Of a DNA stretch of 64,000 nt, positions 9,831 to 20,647 are shown piece by piece. The notes beneath the pieces were generated by a model. The model ran no database searches. It was given only the letters and a program-made list of their open reading frames with translations, and was not told the origin of the DNA. The DNA comes from Chionoecetes opilio (taxonomy: Eukaryota; Arthropoda; Malacostraca; Decapoda; Majidae), in assembly GCA_016584305.1 (NCBI GenBank), contig JACEEZ010025360.1:448501-512500 (forward strand), in the 5' to 3' direction. Position 1 is the first letter of the stretch; the number at the start of each line of letters is the position of its first letter. The position numbers were made by a program, and so were the translations under genes.

Positions 9831-9954
9831 ACGGGTGCGCCTCCGAAACAAAAGCGATGCAGGTCACAAGAAGAGGACGTGTTTGATGTGGACACATTAT
9901 TAATGTAGTGGTATTGTACTTTACCTCCTTATTACACTAATTAATTCCACCAGA

Positions 9955-10926
9955 AGGTATACATGCCAGGTATGTACTGAAACAAACATTCAGGATTACT
10001 CTGACCGAGTGACAGAAATAGAGGAATTAAAAATAGAGGAGAAACGAGTCATTAAAGAAGCCAAGGATAAGGGAGTTACAGATGACTTATCCAGGCAGAG
10101 TGTATCCACAGACATGGCTACAGGTACGGAGCAAAACGTGGTGCCATCGCCACCACCACAACTTTCAACAACAACAACTTTGGGTGACACTCCAGAGGAT
10201 GTGGACTTCTCCCTCCTGGATTCACCACAGCAAGACCTACAAGGAGCAGCAATCCCAGAGACCAACCCCCAACCAAGGTCTCACGGTAACACTAGTCAGC
10301 AGGTACAGAGTGTGTGCCCCCAGCAGGAGGCCCATACCAGGCAACAACAGCACACCCAGCCACCTCACCAGAAGGACGAGGGGGGAAGCAGCCCTAGAAA
10401 ACCTATATGTAAACAGTATAGAAGAGGTGTCTGTAAGTATGGACTGACTGGTAAAAATTGTAATTATGATCACCCCAAGCCCTGTAGCCGACTGATGGCC
10501 CATGGGATTAGAGGCAAGTTAGGGTGCAAACAGGGATGGAAATGTGACATGTTTCATCCTACAATGTGCAGGAACTCTCTAAGATATAGTAAATGCTTCA
10601 CTGAGTCATGCATGTAAGAGGCACAAAACGGAGAGATACAAGAGCCCAGTGCAACACCTGTTAACGCCAGGCCCCAGCAGGTCCACCCTACTAATGCACA
10701 GGTACCAACATCACCAACAATGGCCTACCAACACCCTAGTGTGGAATCAGGTCAAGCACCTTTTTTAGACGTTGCACTAGAAACCAGACAGGCAGTGCAA
10801 AATCTAATGAAAGTAATGGAGGCACAGGGAAAATTACTGGCCAACTTGGCGAGAAGCAACCCAATGCCCTACCCTCCACAGCCACCAAACCCTCCTTACC
10901 CATGGATGAATGCTCTAAGCCACTAG
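9955..10926 (+). pseudogene. LINE B ORF1 with CCCH zinc fingers
   Basis: The frame is open from upstream of 9955 (RRYTCQVC, a possible N-terminal Cys pair); no clear ATG is seen. It continues with an acidic, Gln/Pro-rich linker, then a CCCH finger C-x7-C-x8-C-x3-H (CKQYRRGVCKYGLTGKNC) around 10405-10475. A second cluster follows: CKQGWKC ... FHP and CRNSLRYSKC. A TAA at 10615-10617 interrupts the frame, which then continues to TAG at 10924-10926 through a Pro-rich tail. ORF1 products of LINEs bind RNA, and CCCH fingers fit that role. A decayed relative lies at 51685-52295. It could also be an ORF with a natural internal stop, but a mutation is more likely. Confidence 0.65.
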
Positions 10927-13900
10927 TGTTTAATCTTAGGCAACATACAGGACCTCTACCCTAAGACAAATCAAACTAAAGTGCCTTTTCTTCAGGACTT
11001 GTCAGTAGTAGAGGACCCCATGCTAATTGCCTTAACTGAAACCCACTTGAAAGGAGTAAGAGATGCTGAAGTTAAAAGCAACAATTACACCCCATTCCGA
11101 ACAGATAGAAAATACAGAAGTCATGGTGGAGTTTTAATTTATGTTCGGAATAACCTGACACCTTTCGTGGAAGTGCTTCTCTCCCATACTAATGATCATG
11201 TGGAAGTGATAGTCCTTCACATAACCACATTGAACCTTCTCATTATAAACTGTTATCGTCCTCCCCAATGTGACCATGATGCCTTCAGTGAGGTAATAGA
11301 GAAGATTCATACAGTGGTAGATGCAATACCATCACCCATGCCAGAAATCATTGTGTGTGGTGATTTTAACTTTCCTCTCATAAGTTGGCCAGAAGGCCAA
11401 CTAACAGGAGGGACACTTGCTGACCAAGCACAGGCAAAACTTCTACTAAGCCTGGCTGATAAACTGTTCCTCGCACAGCAGATAACAACCCCAACCAGAC
11501 ACAATAACATCTTAGATCTGTTTTTCATAAATAACCATGTAGCAGTCACCAGCTACTCAGTAGAGAAAACAGTGTTCTCAGACCACAGACTCATCACTGT
11601 GCAAACAACCTACAAGAAAGGAAAAATGAATAGCCTCCACAGCCATGCGAAACTATCACCCTTTAAAGATTATGATTTTTTCAGTAGTAAAATGGACTGG
11701 GAAAAGATCCAATCCCATCTTGGCACAATAAAATGGGATGAAATCATGGCCAATGACCACGCAGAGGCAATGGCACACATCTTCCTTGAGACATTGCAGC
11801 AAGTGTGTAGAGATCACGTACCACCAAAATCAAATCGACGCACAAACAAACACATCATCCCAAGAGACAGAAGAGTCCTAATGAAGAAGAGAACGTCCCT
11901 TAACAAAAGACTCCGCAATACACTAAATGCCGAGAAACAACACTCAATAAGGACAAAACTGAGAACCATCAAAATCTGTTTACAAGAATCCTACAAATTG
12001 CAGAAGGAAAATGAAGAAAACCGAGCTGTGATCAACATCAAACAGAATCCCAGGTATTTCTTCAGCTACTGCAAGAAATTTGCCAAGACATACACGCCAA
12101 TTGGGCCGCTGAAGATGGCGGATGGGAAGGTTACTTCTGACCCTGCAACAATGTGTGACCTGTTGCTGCAACAGTACAATAACACGTTCAGCACACCCCA
12201 TGATCCATCACCAGTACAGGGACCTCATTCACCACCAGACAAAGCAGCCACCCAGCCCAGCCTCTCGGACATGCATTTCACGCCTGAGGACATCAAGTTG
12301 GCAATAAGAGAGCTGCAGCCAAACTCAGCAGCTGGACCTGATGGCGTGCCAGCAATTGTTCTCACGAAATGTTGTGATGTCTTGGCCCACCCCATATACC
12401 TCCTCTGGCGAAAATCACTGGACACAGGTGTGATTCCCAAGATATTCAAACAGGCCTATATCTCTAATATCTCTCCTATCTTCAAAGGTGGAGATAAAAC
12501 ACAAAGTAAGAATTACAGACCTATTGCCCTAACCTCACACATTATTAAGATCTTTGAAAAGTGTGTGAGGAACATAATTCAAGGGTACATGGAAAATCAT
12601 CAACTATTCAACAGCCATCAACATAGTTTTAGAAAAGGTCGCTCCTGCCTATCTAAGCTCCTGAGCCACTATGAGTGGATCACGGAAACGCTGGCCGAGG
12701 GGAAAAATGCCGACGTAATCTTCCTTGATTTTGCCAAGGCATTTGACAAGGTGGACCACAACATCCTCCTTCAAAAGATCAAGTCCCTTGGCATAGCAGG
12801 AAATCTATGGACGTGGCTTCACAGTTTCCTTATAGGAAGGACTCGGCGAGTGGTCGTGGGAGGACAGCACTCGGCACAAACTGCCGTGATCAGCGGAGTA
12901 CCACAAGGGTCAGTGCTGGGCCCACTCCTCTTCCTCGTACACTTGGGGGACATTGGCAACACTGTACATAGCTCCTTTCTCTCATCCTTTGCTGATGATA
13001 CCACCATCAGCAAAGCTGTAAGTGATGCCAGTGAGGTTCAACATCTCCAACAAGACCTCAACACAGTGTTTGCCTGGGCCAAGGAGAACAATATGCTTTT
13101 TAATGAGCAAAAATTTGAGATGATGAGATGTGGTCCAAACAGAGTCATCAAAGAGACCACCAACCTGATGACAGAAAATGGCCATGACATCTCTCCCCAG
13201 CCTCACGTCAAGTGCCTGGGGGTGCACCTGAGTGAGGACGGAACCTTCAAGCACCACATCAGCGTCACGGTGAAGAAAGCCCGGGAGATGGCTGGGTGGG
13301 TGTTGAGAACATTCACCTCCAGGGAATCAGAGGTCATGTTGACACTCTGGAAGTCCCTAATCCAGCCACACCTGGACTATTGCAGCCAGCTATGGTCGCC
13401 ACACCAGACAGGTGACATACAAAGGCTGGAGGCTGTCCAAAGGCAATTCACCAGACGGATTTGGGGCATGAAGGGCCTCAATTACTGGGAGCGCCTTCAG
13501 AGGCTGGGCCTGTACTCCCAGCAGAGAAGAAGGGATAGGTACCGAGCCTCTATATCTGGAAGATATTAGAAAAAAAGGTACCTGACCCCAACAACCTGTG
13601 TGGTGAAGTGTCCCATGCCAGCGACCGTAATGGACGTAGGTGTGTGAGGAGAGCCCTGCCATCACACGCTTCCAGCAGAATCAAGACTCTTTTGGCTGCC
13701 AGTCTGAGTCATGTTGGACCAAGAACATTCAATGTTCTACCTAAGGAAGTGAGAGGCATCAGTGGGTGCAGTGTGGACAAATTCAAGGCCGCTCTAGACA
13801 GGTTCCTCAGGACCTTACCAGATGAGCCCCCAGTGCCTGGCTACACTGCCCGCTGTCGAGCCCCCAACTCAATCGTAGATCATGTGGACCTTCTACACAG

Positions 13901-13943
13901 GGACACCAAGACTACAAGCAGCGGTGGACCACCACGACTGTGA
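10927..13943 (+). pseudogene. LINE B ORF2: endonuclease plus reverse transcriptase
   Basis: Begins right after the TAG at 10924 in the same frame as ORF1 (GNIQDLYPKTNQTK...). The N-terminal third is an exonuclease-endonuclease-phosphatase (APE-type) domain: ALTETHL, GDFNFP (about 11359) and SDHRLI (about 11578). The reverse transcriptase has NYRPIALTS, SFRKGRSC, FLDFAKAFDKV, GVPQGSVLGPLLF and the catalytic FADD (12988-12999). A missing base near 13550 shifts the frame: residues ending YRASISGRY are followed, in the next frame, by YIWKILEKKVPD through to the stop at 13943. The frame is otherwise open for about 1,000 codons. It nicks target DNA and copies its own RNA there. Confidence 0.85.
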
Positions 13944-14146
13944 GGCATGACCCTCTAAACTTGAAACAAGTAAGTAAACAAGTAAGGAAACTTTTATTCT
14001 TCCTCCCACCTAAAATGTTCATATCTCCGAAACTATTGATTTGCGACGGAAAGCTCAGAGAAAATGTCTCCTAGAATACAATAAGGTAAACAAAAACCAT
14101 GCTCCCTATTGTGTAGGGAAGTTTGGTCCTATCGTAAAAATTTACC

Positions 14147-14339
14147 AAGGCATTTGCTAAGGTTCCCCATGAGAGGCTACTTTGGAAAATAGAAAATATA
14201 GGAGGAATCCACGGGCTGATCCAAACGTGGCTGGCAAGTGATCTGCGAGCCAGAGAAATGCGAGCAGTAGTCCAGGATCACCAGTGTGAGTGGAGAAAGG
14301 TCATGAGTGGGGTAGCCCAAGGCACAGTTTTGTCCTGAG
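14147..14339 (+). pseudogene. Old LINE reverse transcriptase, fragment 3
   Basis: Continues fragment 2 in frame: KAFAKVPHERLLWKIENIGG, then WRKVMSGVAQGTVLS, stopping just before the usual GPLLF. Homology is lost after the stop near 14337. This confirms that the 8177-14146 block was inserted into the RT. Confidence 0.75.
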
Positions 14340-14344
14340 TAGCA

Positions 14345-14611
14345 AGTGAGCGTGTGAGTTTTTAGCCTTGCGAGTGAGAGGGGAGGTGTGGGTGGTGGTG
14401 GGTGGGTGTGGGTTGGTGGTGTTGTGAGGAGGAACCCTAGGAGCCATGGTGGTGATGTCCTGCCAGGCTATCACAGGCGTGGCAGCTGACCTGTCTCCTG
14501 GAGGAAGGCACAGGTGAGGCGGAGGACAGCGTGTTGGGGTGGACGACAGCAGGTGAAAGGTGCAGACGTTGAGGGCGTGGTGGTATCTTGATCTTGATCT
14601 TGATTTGGGAG
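14345..14611. other. Non-coding repeat-like segment
   Basis: GTGAGGAGGAACCCTAGGAG to CAGGCGTGGCAGCTGA (about 14425-14520) has a diverged copy at about 34770-34880. It is followed by three CTTGATCTTGAT-type repeats near 14586, which look like the 3' tail of the minus-strand LINE that follows. Confidence 0.5.
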
Positions 14612-16093
14612 TCACCCTGCAGATGCTGTCAGTGAAGCCTTTGGTCCGGCGTTCTCCCACACACGTAATCTGTTGGGAGAGAAGCAAAAGGGGGAAGCAA
14701 AACTAGGGATTTCTTTTTCCCCTCCTTCCTCTCTCTGCATCACACCCACACGGGGTCCCCCATCACTGAGGGGCCCCCTGCCTCTCATGCTCTCTCCTAC
14801 GTGCTCTCCAAGAATTCTTTTACACTCAATCACACGACTGTCACTCCTCCACTCCGCACACAACCCCAGCAGGTACTCCATCTCCACACTCCTGTCTCTC
14901 ATCTCTCTCCATTCTTCCACTCCGACCTCTCCTACCACTACCTCCAACATCTTTGTTCTAGCATACTCATACCGTTCACATTCCAGCATCAAGTGCTCCA
15001 CGGTTTCATCCACTCCTGTCACACACATCACACACACCTTGCTGCCACCATTCTTCCATCTGTACATACGACTATTTACCTCCAGCGACTTTGTCCTGGC
15101 TCTGAAGAGTAGGCCTAGGTCCCCTCCATAGCCACCATCATAGAACCTTTCATACCGTGGCTGGTCCTTTCTCCTGTACCATTCCAGTGTTGATTTCTCA
15201 CTCATTCCCCTCAGCCATTCTTCTTTCCCTTTCTCTTCCACTCTCCTATTTATTTCCTTTTTGCACAGCCATACTCCCATGTCTCATCACTCCTGTCACA
15301 AACATTCTCAGTTCACCTGTCCACCTTTCCACTTTTACTGAGTCTTTCATCCACTTCCCATACATATTCCAGTCCCAAACCTTACTTGCCCACTTGCTGT
15401 CGTCCATTCGTTGCAGTCTAGCTCTGTACCTCAGTCCTGCCCAAGGATAGTACATAGTTTTACTATGTACTATCCTTGGTCCTGCCTTTGCTATCCTCTC
15501 TCTGAACGTGCTCCATCCCATGTCACCTCTAATCGCTTCTACTGCCACATACCTATTGGCACCTAATGCTATTCTGCCTGCTTTGTTCTGTGTTACTTCC
15601 AATCTGTCCAACTCCTTCCTAGACCACACCATTGTTTCCAGGCCATACATAATGCTAGGGACTGCCACACCCTTCCATAGTCCTCTCACCACTTCATACT
15701 TGTTGACCCGACATCTTGCCACACTGCCTAGCCTTCCAACCCGCTGGTTGGCTCTAGCTATCCTCTCATGTTTAGTTTTCTCACATCCTTTATCATCCAA
15801 CCAAATACCCAGATACTTGTACTCTTTCGTTCTCTTTATTTCATTCCCACCCACCATCCAAATCCTGTCATCATCAGAGTCATCCCCATTCACCACCAAC
15901 ACCTGACTCTTCTCCTTACTGAGCCTAACATTGAAGTCCCTTCCATACTCAGTCACAGCATTCAGCATATCTTGTAGCTCATTGTGGTTTTCACTAAGGA
16001 TCACCACATCATCTGCATACATCAGTACACTCAACACTTCATCTCCAATTTTCACACCTAGTCCGTCAGGTGAACCCCCATTTTTAGCCAACC
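14612..16093 (-). pseudogene. LINE C ORF2, C-terminal part (RT palm to Zn domain)
   Basis: Minus-strand frame starting YRLAKNGGSPDGLGVKIG, then the catalytic YADDVVIL (YADD at 16009-16020), EKSQVLVV and the thumb (YKYLGIWLDDKG). A frameshift near 15265 moves it to a second frame with the C-terminal zinc-binding motif CVMC...VEHLMLEC. This is the 3' half of the element whose 5' half lies at 20648-22373. The break is a TIR element with GGTAC on both sides. A perfect 18-bp hairpin lies within the coding sequence at 15441-15479. Confidence 0.8.
15441..15479. repeat. Perfect 18-bp inverted repeat with TTT loop
   Basis: CCAAGGATAGTACATAGT at 15441-15458, three T, then its exact reverse complement at 15462-15479. 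It sits in the RT coding region of LINE C. The peptide there (SKTMYYPWAGLRY) contains a small apparent repeat, so a local inverted duplication is likely. Confidence 0.85.
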
Positions 16094-16844
16094 GGTACAC
16101 TCAAGATGGCAAAGACTCATTGGTATCATTGGAAAGCTATAGTATTCAGGAACTCATTTTGCCCTGGTAGCAGTCTGGATTTAGCAGCTTTCATATTTTT
16201 ATCGCCTATTGAACAGACCACCTATTGGTGAACAAATCCCGCCAAATGCGGTAAAACCTGTAAGGGATACATTCATGTTAGGACTGCATGTCATGGTTCT
16301 ACAGAGGTATGCCAAGTGCCATTTGTTTTTTTTAGCTTTAATTATGTTCATATAATGCCATTGTAGTAACAAGTTTGGTCAAATCAAAAGATTTTGTACT
16401 TTTTGAGCCAAAATCTTATAATGCCGATAATATAATATACGCATTGCTATATTTTTGCAATCAGATAAGTTATTGATATTTATAAGTATTGTTTTCATAT
16501 TCAATACCTCCATATTCAGACAGAGGGATCGTATGTAGCCATTATTAGTCAGCATATAATTATGACTGTATAGTATAGGTGACCATGGTGACATATATAC
16601 CAAAATAAGATTGCAAAAACTGACTGTATTCTAGTCAGATCTCACGATAAGCTGAGTTGATATCTTGAATGCTTACAATTTAGGAGGTTTGAATGAATGA
16701 ACTAAACACCATCTTTTAGTTGAATATTTAATTGTTTCATTGCACTAGACACTTCAATCCAGAAACAGTATTAAAATGTACAAACAGTCTACGTAATGTT
16801 CTCAGTAATTCTTGTCACTTGCTTTACTTTTAGAGTTATTCAAA

Positions 16845-17134
16845 GTCAAGTTCTTCCATTTCAACATCATCGTCCATCACTTGTGGTCATCGTCTTCATC
16901 ATCCTGTGGCTGGTTGTCACAGTTTCTCATACTTACATAGTTCGGAGCACATCATGTTATTACCATGCACGTACATTGTGGAGGCGACATGACCTTGAAC
17001 AGTTGCAGGCACAGGAGTTCCAATACAGAATCGGTGCGGAGCACCATCCAGCCATCAATTTTCAATTCCTCTTTGCTCTGTTTGTTTCAACTTTCCAACC
17101 TCGACCTCTAGGTGATGGTACTTCTGGGTAAGCT
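16845..17134 (-). pseudogene. Cys-rich acidic tail of PIN/FEN1-like protein copy 1
   Basis: Minus-strand reading VLELLCLQLFKVMSPPQCTC, then RNCDNQPQDDEDDDHK and a stop. Cys-rich and acidic C-termini are what I expect after the RANYQAG block that ends near 18150. The two are separated by the ~1-kb insert at 17135-18145. Frame changes are needed upstream. Confidence 0.45.
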
Positions 17135-18145
17135 TCCGGGCCAGATCTATAGTGAGCTAGGGCGCCCTATCCACTAGGGCGCCTGTGGTAAGGCGAAACG
17201 CCCTCCACCGCTATGCTCAGTCGAGATTCTGCCTTAGTGGCACCGCTAAAGGCGCTGAATAACTAAGGATGGTCAGACCCTGACTTAGTGAGCTGCTGTG
17301 GGCCTTTAATACATTCATCTTCTGTTTATAAGCAATACAGCCTTGTTTCAGTTCCAACAACGTAACAATTGGTGTTTACGTATTAATAGTTTGCAAGGTG
17401 TGTATGATTGATCGTGCAAGACTATGCGGCATTATAGGTTTATATGCTGGTGAATAAGAAATGTTTGTTGTGTTGTTGTTAGGGGCGGGCGGTGGCGCGG
17501 GCGGCAGGTGTTTCCGCCCGCACTAACATTTATACTTTTATACATATTATCATACTACCGATGATATTTAGGACACTGAACATACCATCATCTTCACGAG
17601 ACATTAGTGCAATCAGAATGTATAAAAATTGCAGTAAACTTACCTATAATAAGATAATGGAGCAAATGAATCGTGTTAAGCTTTTTTTCACCTTTTTTAT
17701 TCATCTTCCTTATTCCTGGAATTTGCTTGCATTAAACTTTTCACTCACTGTCCGGATCGGCACACCTTAACGATTACATGGTGTATGGCACGTCCCAATG
17801 CAAATATATAGTGTCAAAACCTGCGTTGAACGTCAAACTTGTGATGAAACAGCTTTTGGCGGGGGAGAGCGGTGTATCCTTGCCATAAGTGCTTGGTTAG
17901 GGGGGAGGGACAACATTCTTGCTCAGCAGAGACGTGTTCAAGCCTTGTGATTGGTCGAACTGCCTAAGCAGCGCTCAGATAGGCAACGTGATTGGCTAGT
18001 AGATTCTCGGACCACGCCCAGCCATGCTTTGGAGTGTAAGGCAGTGCAAAAGCGCCTGAACTTTGACTGTAATGGTTTAGTCGGTGCCTTACCGGGCCGT
18101 TACAAAGCGTCCTGAAGAACGGTAAGGCGCTCTTTCGCCTTACCT
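17135..18145. other. Non-coding insert inside the PIN element
   Basis: Bounded by inverted copies of GGTAAGGCGAAA (near 17190 and 18127-18142), with GGGCGCCCTA hairpin-like sequence at 17160. It splits the C-terminal coding part. It is perhaps a MITE; I see no gene inside. Confidence 0.35.
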
Positions 18146-18149
18146 CTAT

Positions 18150-20061
18150 GCACTTCTCAGTCTCCCCCCAGACTTCTTGCCAACACCAGCCTGGTAGTTG
18201 GCCCTACATGCTTTTATGAAGGGCGTCGACATGGTGGAAGGTGGTGCGGTTCAACACAGCCTTTCTACTGCTGAAAGATGATACCGCAGTCATTTGCTTT
18301 ACGAACACTCGTTTTGGTTGCATACATTTGACAGTAATGCCTCCAGCTTGTTGAGAAGTGATTCTGAACATCCCACATAGCTCCAAGATCTGCGAATGTG
18401 GACTGAAGCTCTGCGTCCTGCTTTAGCAGCTTGAGAGAAGCTACTTTCTCGGCCTGCAAGGGAGCTCACGCTGTCACATCCAGTGAAATGCTATGCATCC
18501 CAAGTAAGCTTTGCATACCGATGGTCCTAGTGTAGTGGGCACTTTCTGTACATCTATGTAAGATACCCTGGCCAGAGCTCCACACTTGAGATACAGGTGT
18601 GTATCTATGTCGTCACAGAATGCAAGTGCCAACAAAAACACATCTGTATCATCAGCTACAAGTACAACTGAATCAAATCCTGCACCTGCTGCATGTGCAG
18701 AGTGCAAGATAAGGCGGGTGTCTGCCTCCTCTTGTGTTGAACATAGTTTCTGGGACAGGACACGTACAGCCTTCATCATGCAGAATTTTGTAGCAGTTTT
18801 CCCCGCATGTGACGTACAAACTTTTGTTTCCGAGTCGTTCGGTGTACTTTGCTTGTTTCCATTCTTGAATGAGAAAGTGAATGAAACTGGTCTTGTTTGG
18901 TGAAGCAGAATTTTTTTTTTGCCATTGTACAACCATTTGTTTTGCAGTGATGTTTTTCAGCTGATTCACACCGACATTGGATCCTCGGATTCCTCTCAAC
19001 ATCCTTGATCGATTCTTCCTCAGATCTCAGATCTTCATCGATCTCAGATGTGAAGCCGTCTTGTTTATTACAGATGTAATTTCAGATGACTGAATCTGTG
19101 CTGACTCAAGTTCTTTCTTTAGTTGATGATTCTCTTTGGCTAGATCGTATATCGTCAGAGTATATGGGAAGACCAATATCTTTCCTTTATCATCAGGACA
19201 CATATGGAGTGTATCGTTGAACTCCGCTTCCAGCTTTCTCCGTATGTGTTTCCTTGTCGAGTCCCTCACAGCAGTTATTCCTTCAGAATGCATGTACGTT
19301 GATAGCAGATGAGCAAGATAAGTCAATGTGACCCTTTGGATACTGAAACAGCTCTTGCCTGATATACTGGAAAAGTTGCAAGTAGGCTTCTGTTTCAGCA
19401 ATCTTGTATTTAGCATCAGGGTCATCATTTGCATCATCTTTGGCATGGTCAATGATGGCATCTTTCACACTGGTATACGATCGGTAACAAGATCTATGAT
19501 ACCATGCTTCAGCAGCAACTATGTTTCTTGATGTGACAGCGAGGATGTGCTCATCTTGTCTCTTTGTTGCTATATCTCGTAAAGTATTATCTGCTCTCAA
19601 CTCAACTCAGTTGAGTCAACAACTTATCTGCTCTTAACTCAGTACACTGTGTTAACTTCTCTCTTGTGTTCGTGCCTTTGATATACTTGGATCGTCCAGG
19701 TGGGCAGAATCCGGCCTGTTTTCTCCATTACTCTTGAGCTGCTTGAAAGTAGTCTTCTCAATGTTCTTCGCTTAGTAGCAACTTCACCTGCAGTAGTCAT
19801 TTCAAGTTTATCCAAGTCCCGTTTCATCGTGAACAGTTTACGGCACTTGAGATGATACGGAATCTGTGGCAGTTCTCCCTCTCTCAGGTTTTCTGCAACT
19901 GTCAAGATAGCTTGATGCTGCCTGAGTCTGGTTGCCCTTAGTAGTGTGTGTCCAGGAGTCGAGATCCCGAGGTGATGTAAGGCCAGCGTGAGGATCTTCA
20001 TCAGTTGTGTGGATAATACAAACAGGAATTGTCTCATCCATGGCTGATTAGCAATTCTCAT
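18150..20061 (-). pseudogene. PIN/FEN1-like family protein, copy 1 (decayed)
   Basis: Reading from the right. An N-terminal part (MDETIPVCIIHTTDEDPHAG, then a frameshift) has a putative zinc module ending YHLKCRKLFTMKRDLDK. A second module follows with AEAWYHRSCYRSYT (about 19455-19520), then VRDSTRKHIRRKLEAEF and a coiled segment (LAKENHQLKKELESAQ). The central part is missing compared with copy 2. The C-terminal core has EEADTRLILHSAHAAGAGFD (about 18674-18731) and DDTDVFLL (18640-18655), the acidic spacing of PIN/FEN1-type nucleases. Then come LGPSVCKAYLGCIAFHW, SLKLLKQDAELQSTFADLGA and LPPC/RANYQAG. Several frameshifts and stops are present. It resembles long multi-copy unnamed proteins of decapods and cnidarians; the nuclease role is inferred. 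Confidence 0.65.
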
Positions 20062-20647
20062 TCACAAGTGTTACCTGCAAAGATAAGACATAAACTTAAG
20101 AACACTTGCAATTATTGGCAATTAGCTGATATTTTTTCTAAATATATTATATGTTGCTGTTGATTTGCTGCAAAATTCAAAATATTATGGAAGGATCAAT
20201 AGCGGCTGCATTCGATTCCTTGTATCTGAAAATGTATAACAAAATATTTTATTTATGTCATTATCACATATGGTTGCTAAGATATGACGATAAGTCGATT
20301 TTCAATATTTATCTGGTGGCCATCCTGGATTTTGGCTCAAAAAAGTACAAAATCTTTTGATTTGACCAAACTTGTTGCTACAATGGCATTATATGAACAT
20401 AATTAAAGCTAAAAAAGAAAAAGGCACTTGGCATACCATGTAGAATCATGACATGCAGTCCTAACATGAATGTACCCCTTACAGGTTTTACCGCATTTGG
20501 CGCGATTTGTTTGCTGATAGGTGGTCTGTTCAATAGGCGATACAAATATTAAAGCTGCTAAATCCAGACTGCTACCAGGGCAAAATGAGTTCCTGAATAA
20601 AATACCTTTCAAATGATACCAATGAGCCTTTGCCATCTTTTTGGTAC

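Larger units (their letters stand above)
9886..13990 (+). mobile_element. Nearly complete non-LTR retrotransposon (LINE B)
   Basis: Contains an ORF1 with CCCH fingers and an ORF2 with endonuclease and reverse transcriptase, followed by a short 3' end with AAGTA repeats (about 13962-13990). It interrupts the right arm of the foldback, and about 35 bp of the arm is missing at the junction. Only one frameshift and one or two in-frame stops are seen, so it is a fairly recent insertion. Clade is probably CR1/L2/Jockey-like. Confidence 0.8.
8177..14146. mobile_element. Foldback-type TIR element with 8-bp target duplication
   Basis: AAGGCATT flanks both ends (8169-8176 and 14147-14154). The terminal inverted repeats run about 150 bp (8177-8327 and about 13997-14146), starting GGTATTATTTTACGACAGG. 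The left arm continues to about 8882 and is mirrored by 8966-9450, then by 9852-9885, then by the far TIR. The right arm is therefore interrupted by a TTAGG-like array (9485-9830) and by a LINE (about 9886-13990). An 8-bp duplication fits hAT, P or foldback elements; the superfamily is not clear. Confidence 0.75.
16099..20642 (-). mobile_element. TIR element encoding a PIN/FEN1-like protein
   Basis: Terminal inverted repeats of about 313 bp (16099-16411 and about 20331-20642) share AAGATGGCAAAG, CTCATTGGTATCATT and long stretches beyond, with weaker similarity further in. GGTAC occurs just outside both ends (16094-16098, 20643-20647). Deleting the element plus one GGTAC rejoins the flanking LINE C in frame (GCRY/RLAKNGG). 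Inside, the minus strand carries a decayed gene of a long uncharacterised family, with a non-coding insert at about 17135-18145. I cannot match it to a named DNA-transposon superfamily. Confidence 0.75.

Noticed and set aside
15508..15906. Plus-strand frames across 14.6-16.1 kb and 21.1-22.3 kb
   Set aside because: They are antisense to the LINE C reverse transcriptase.
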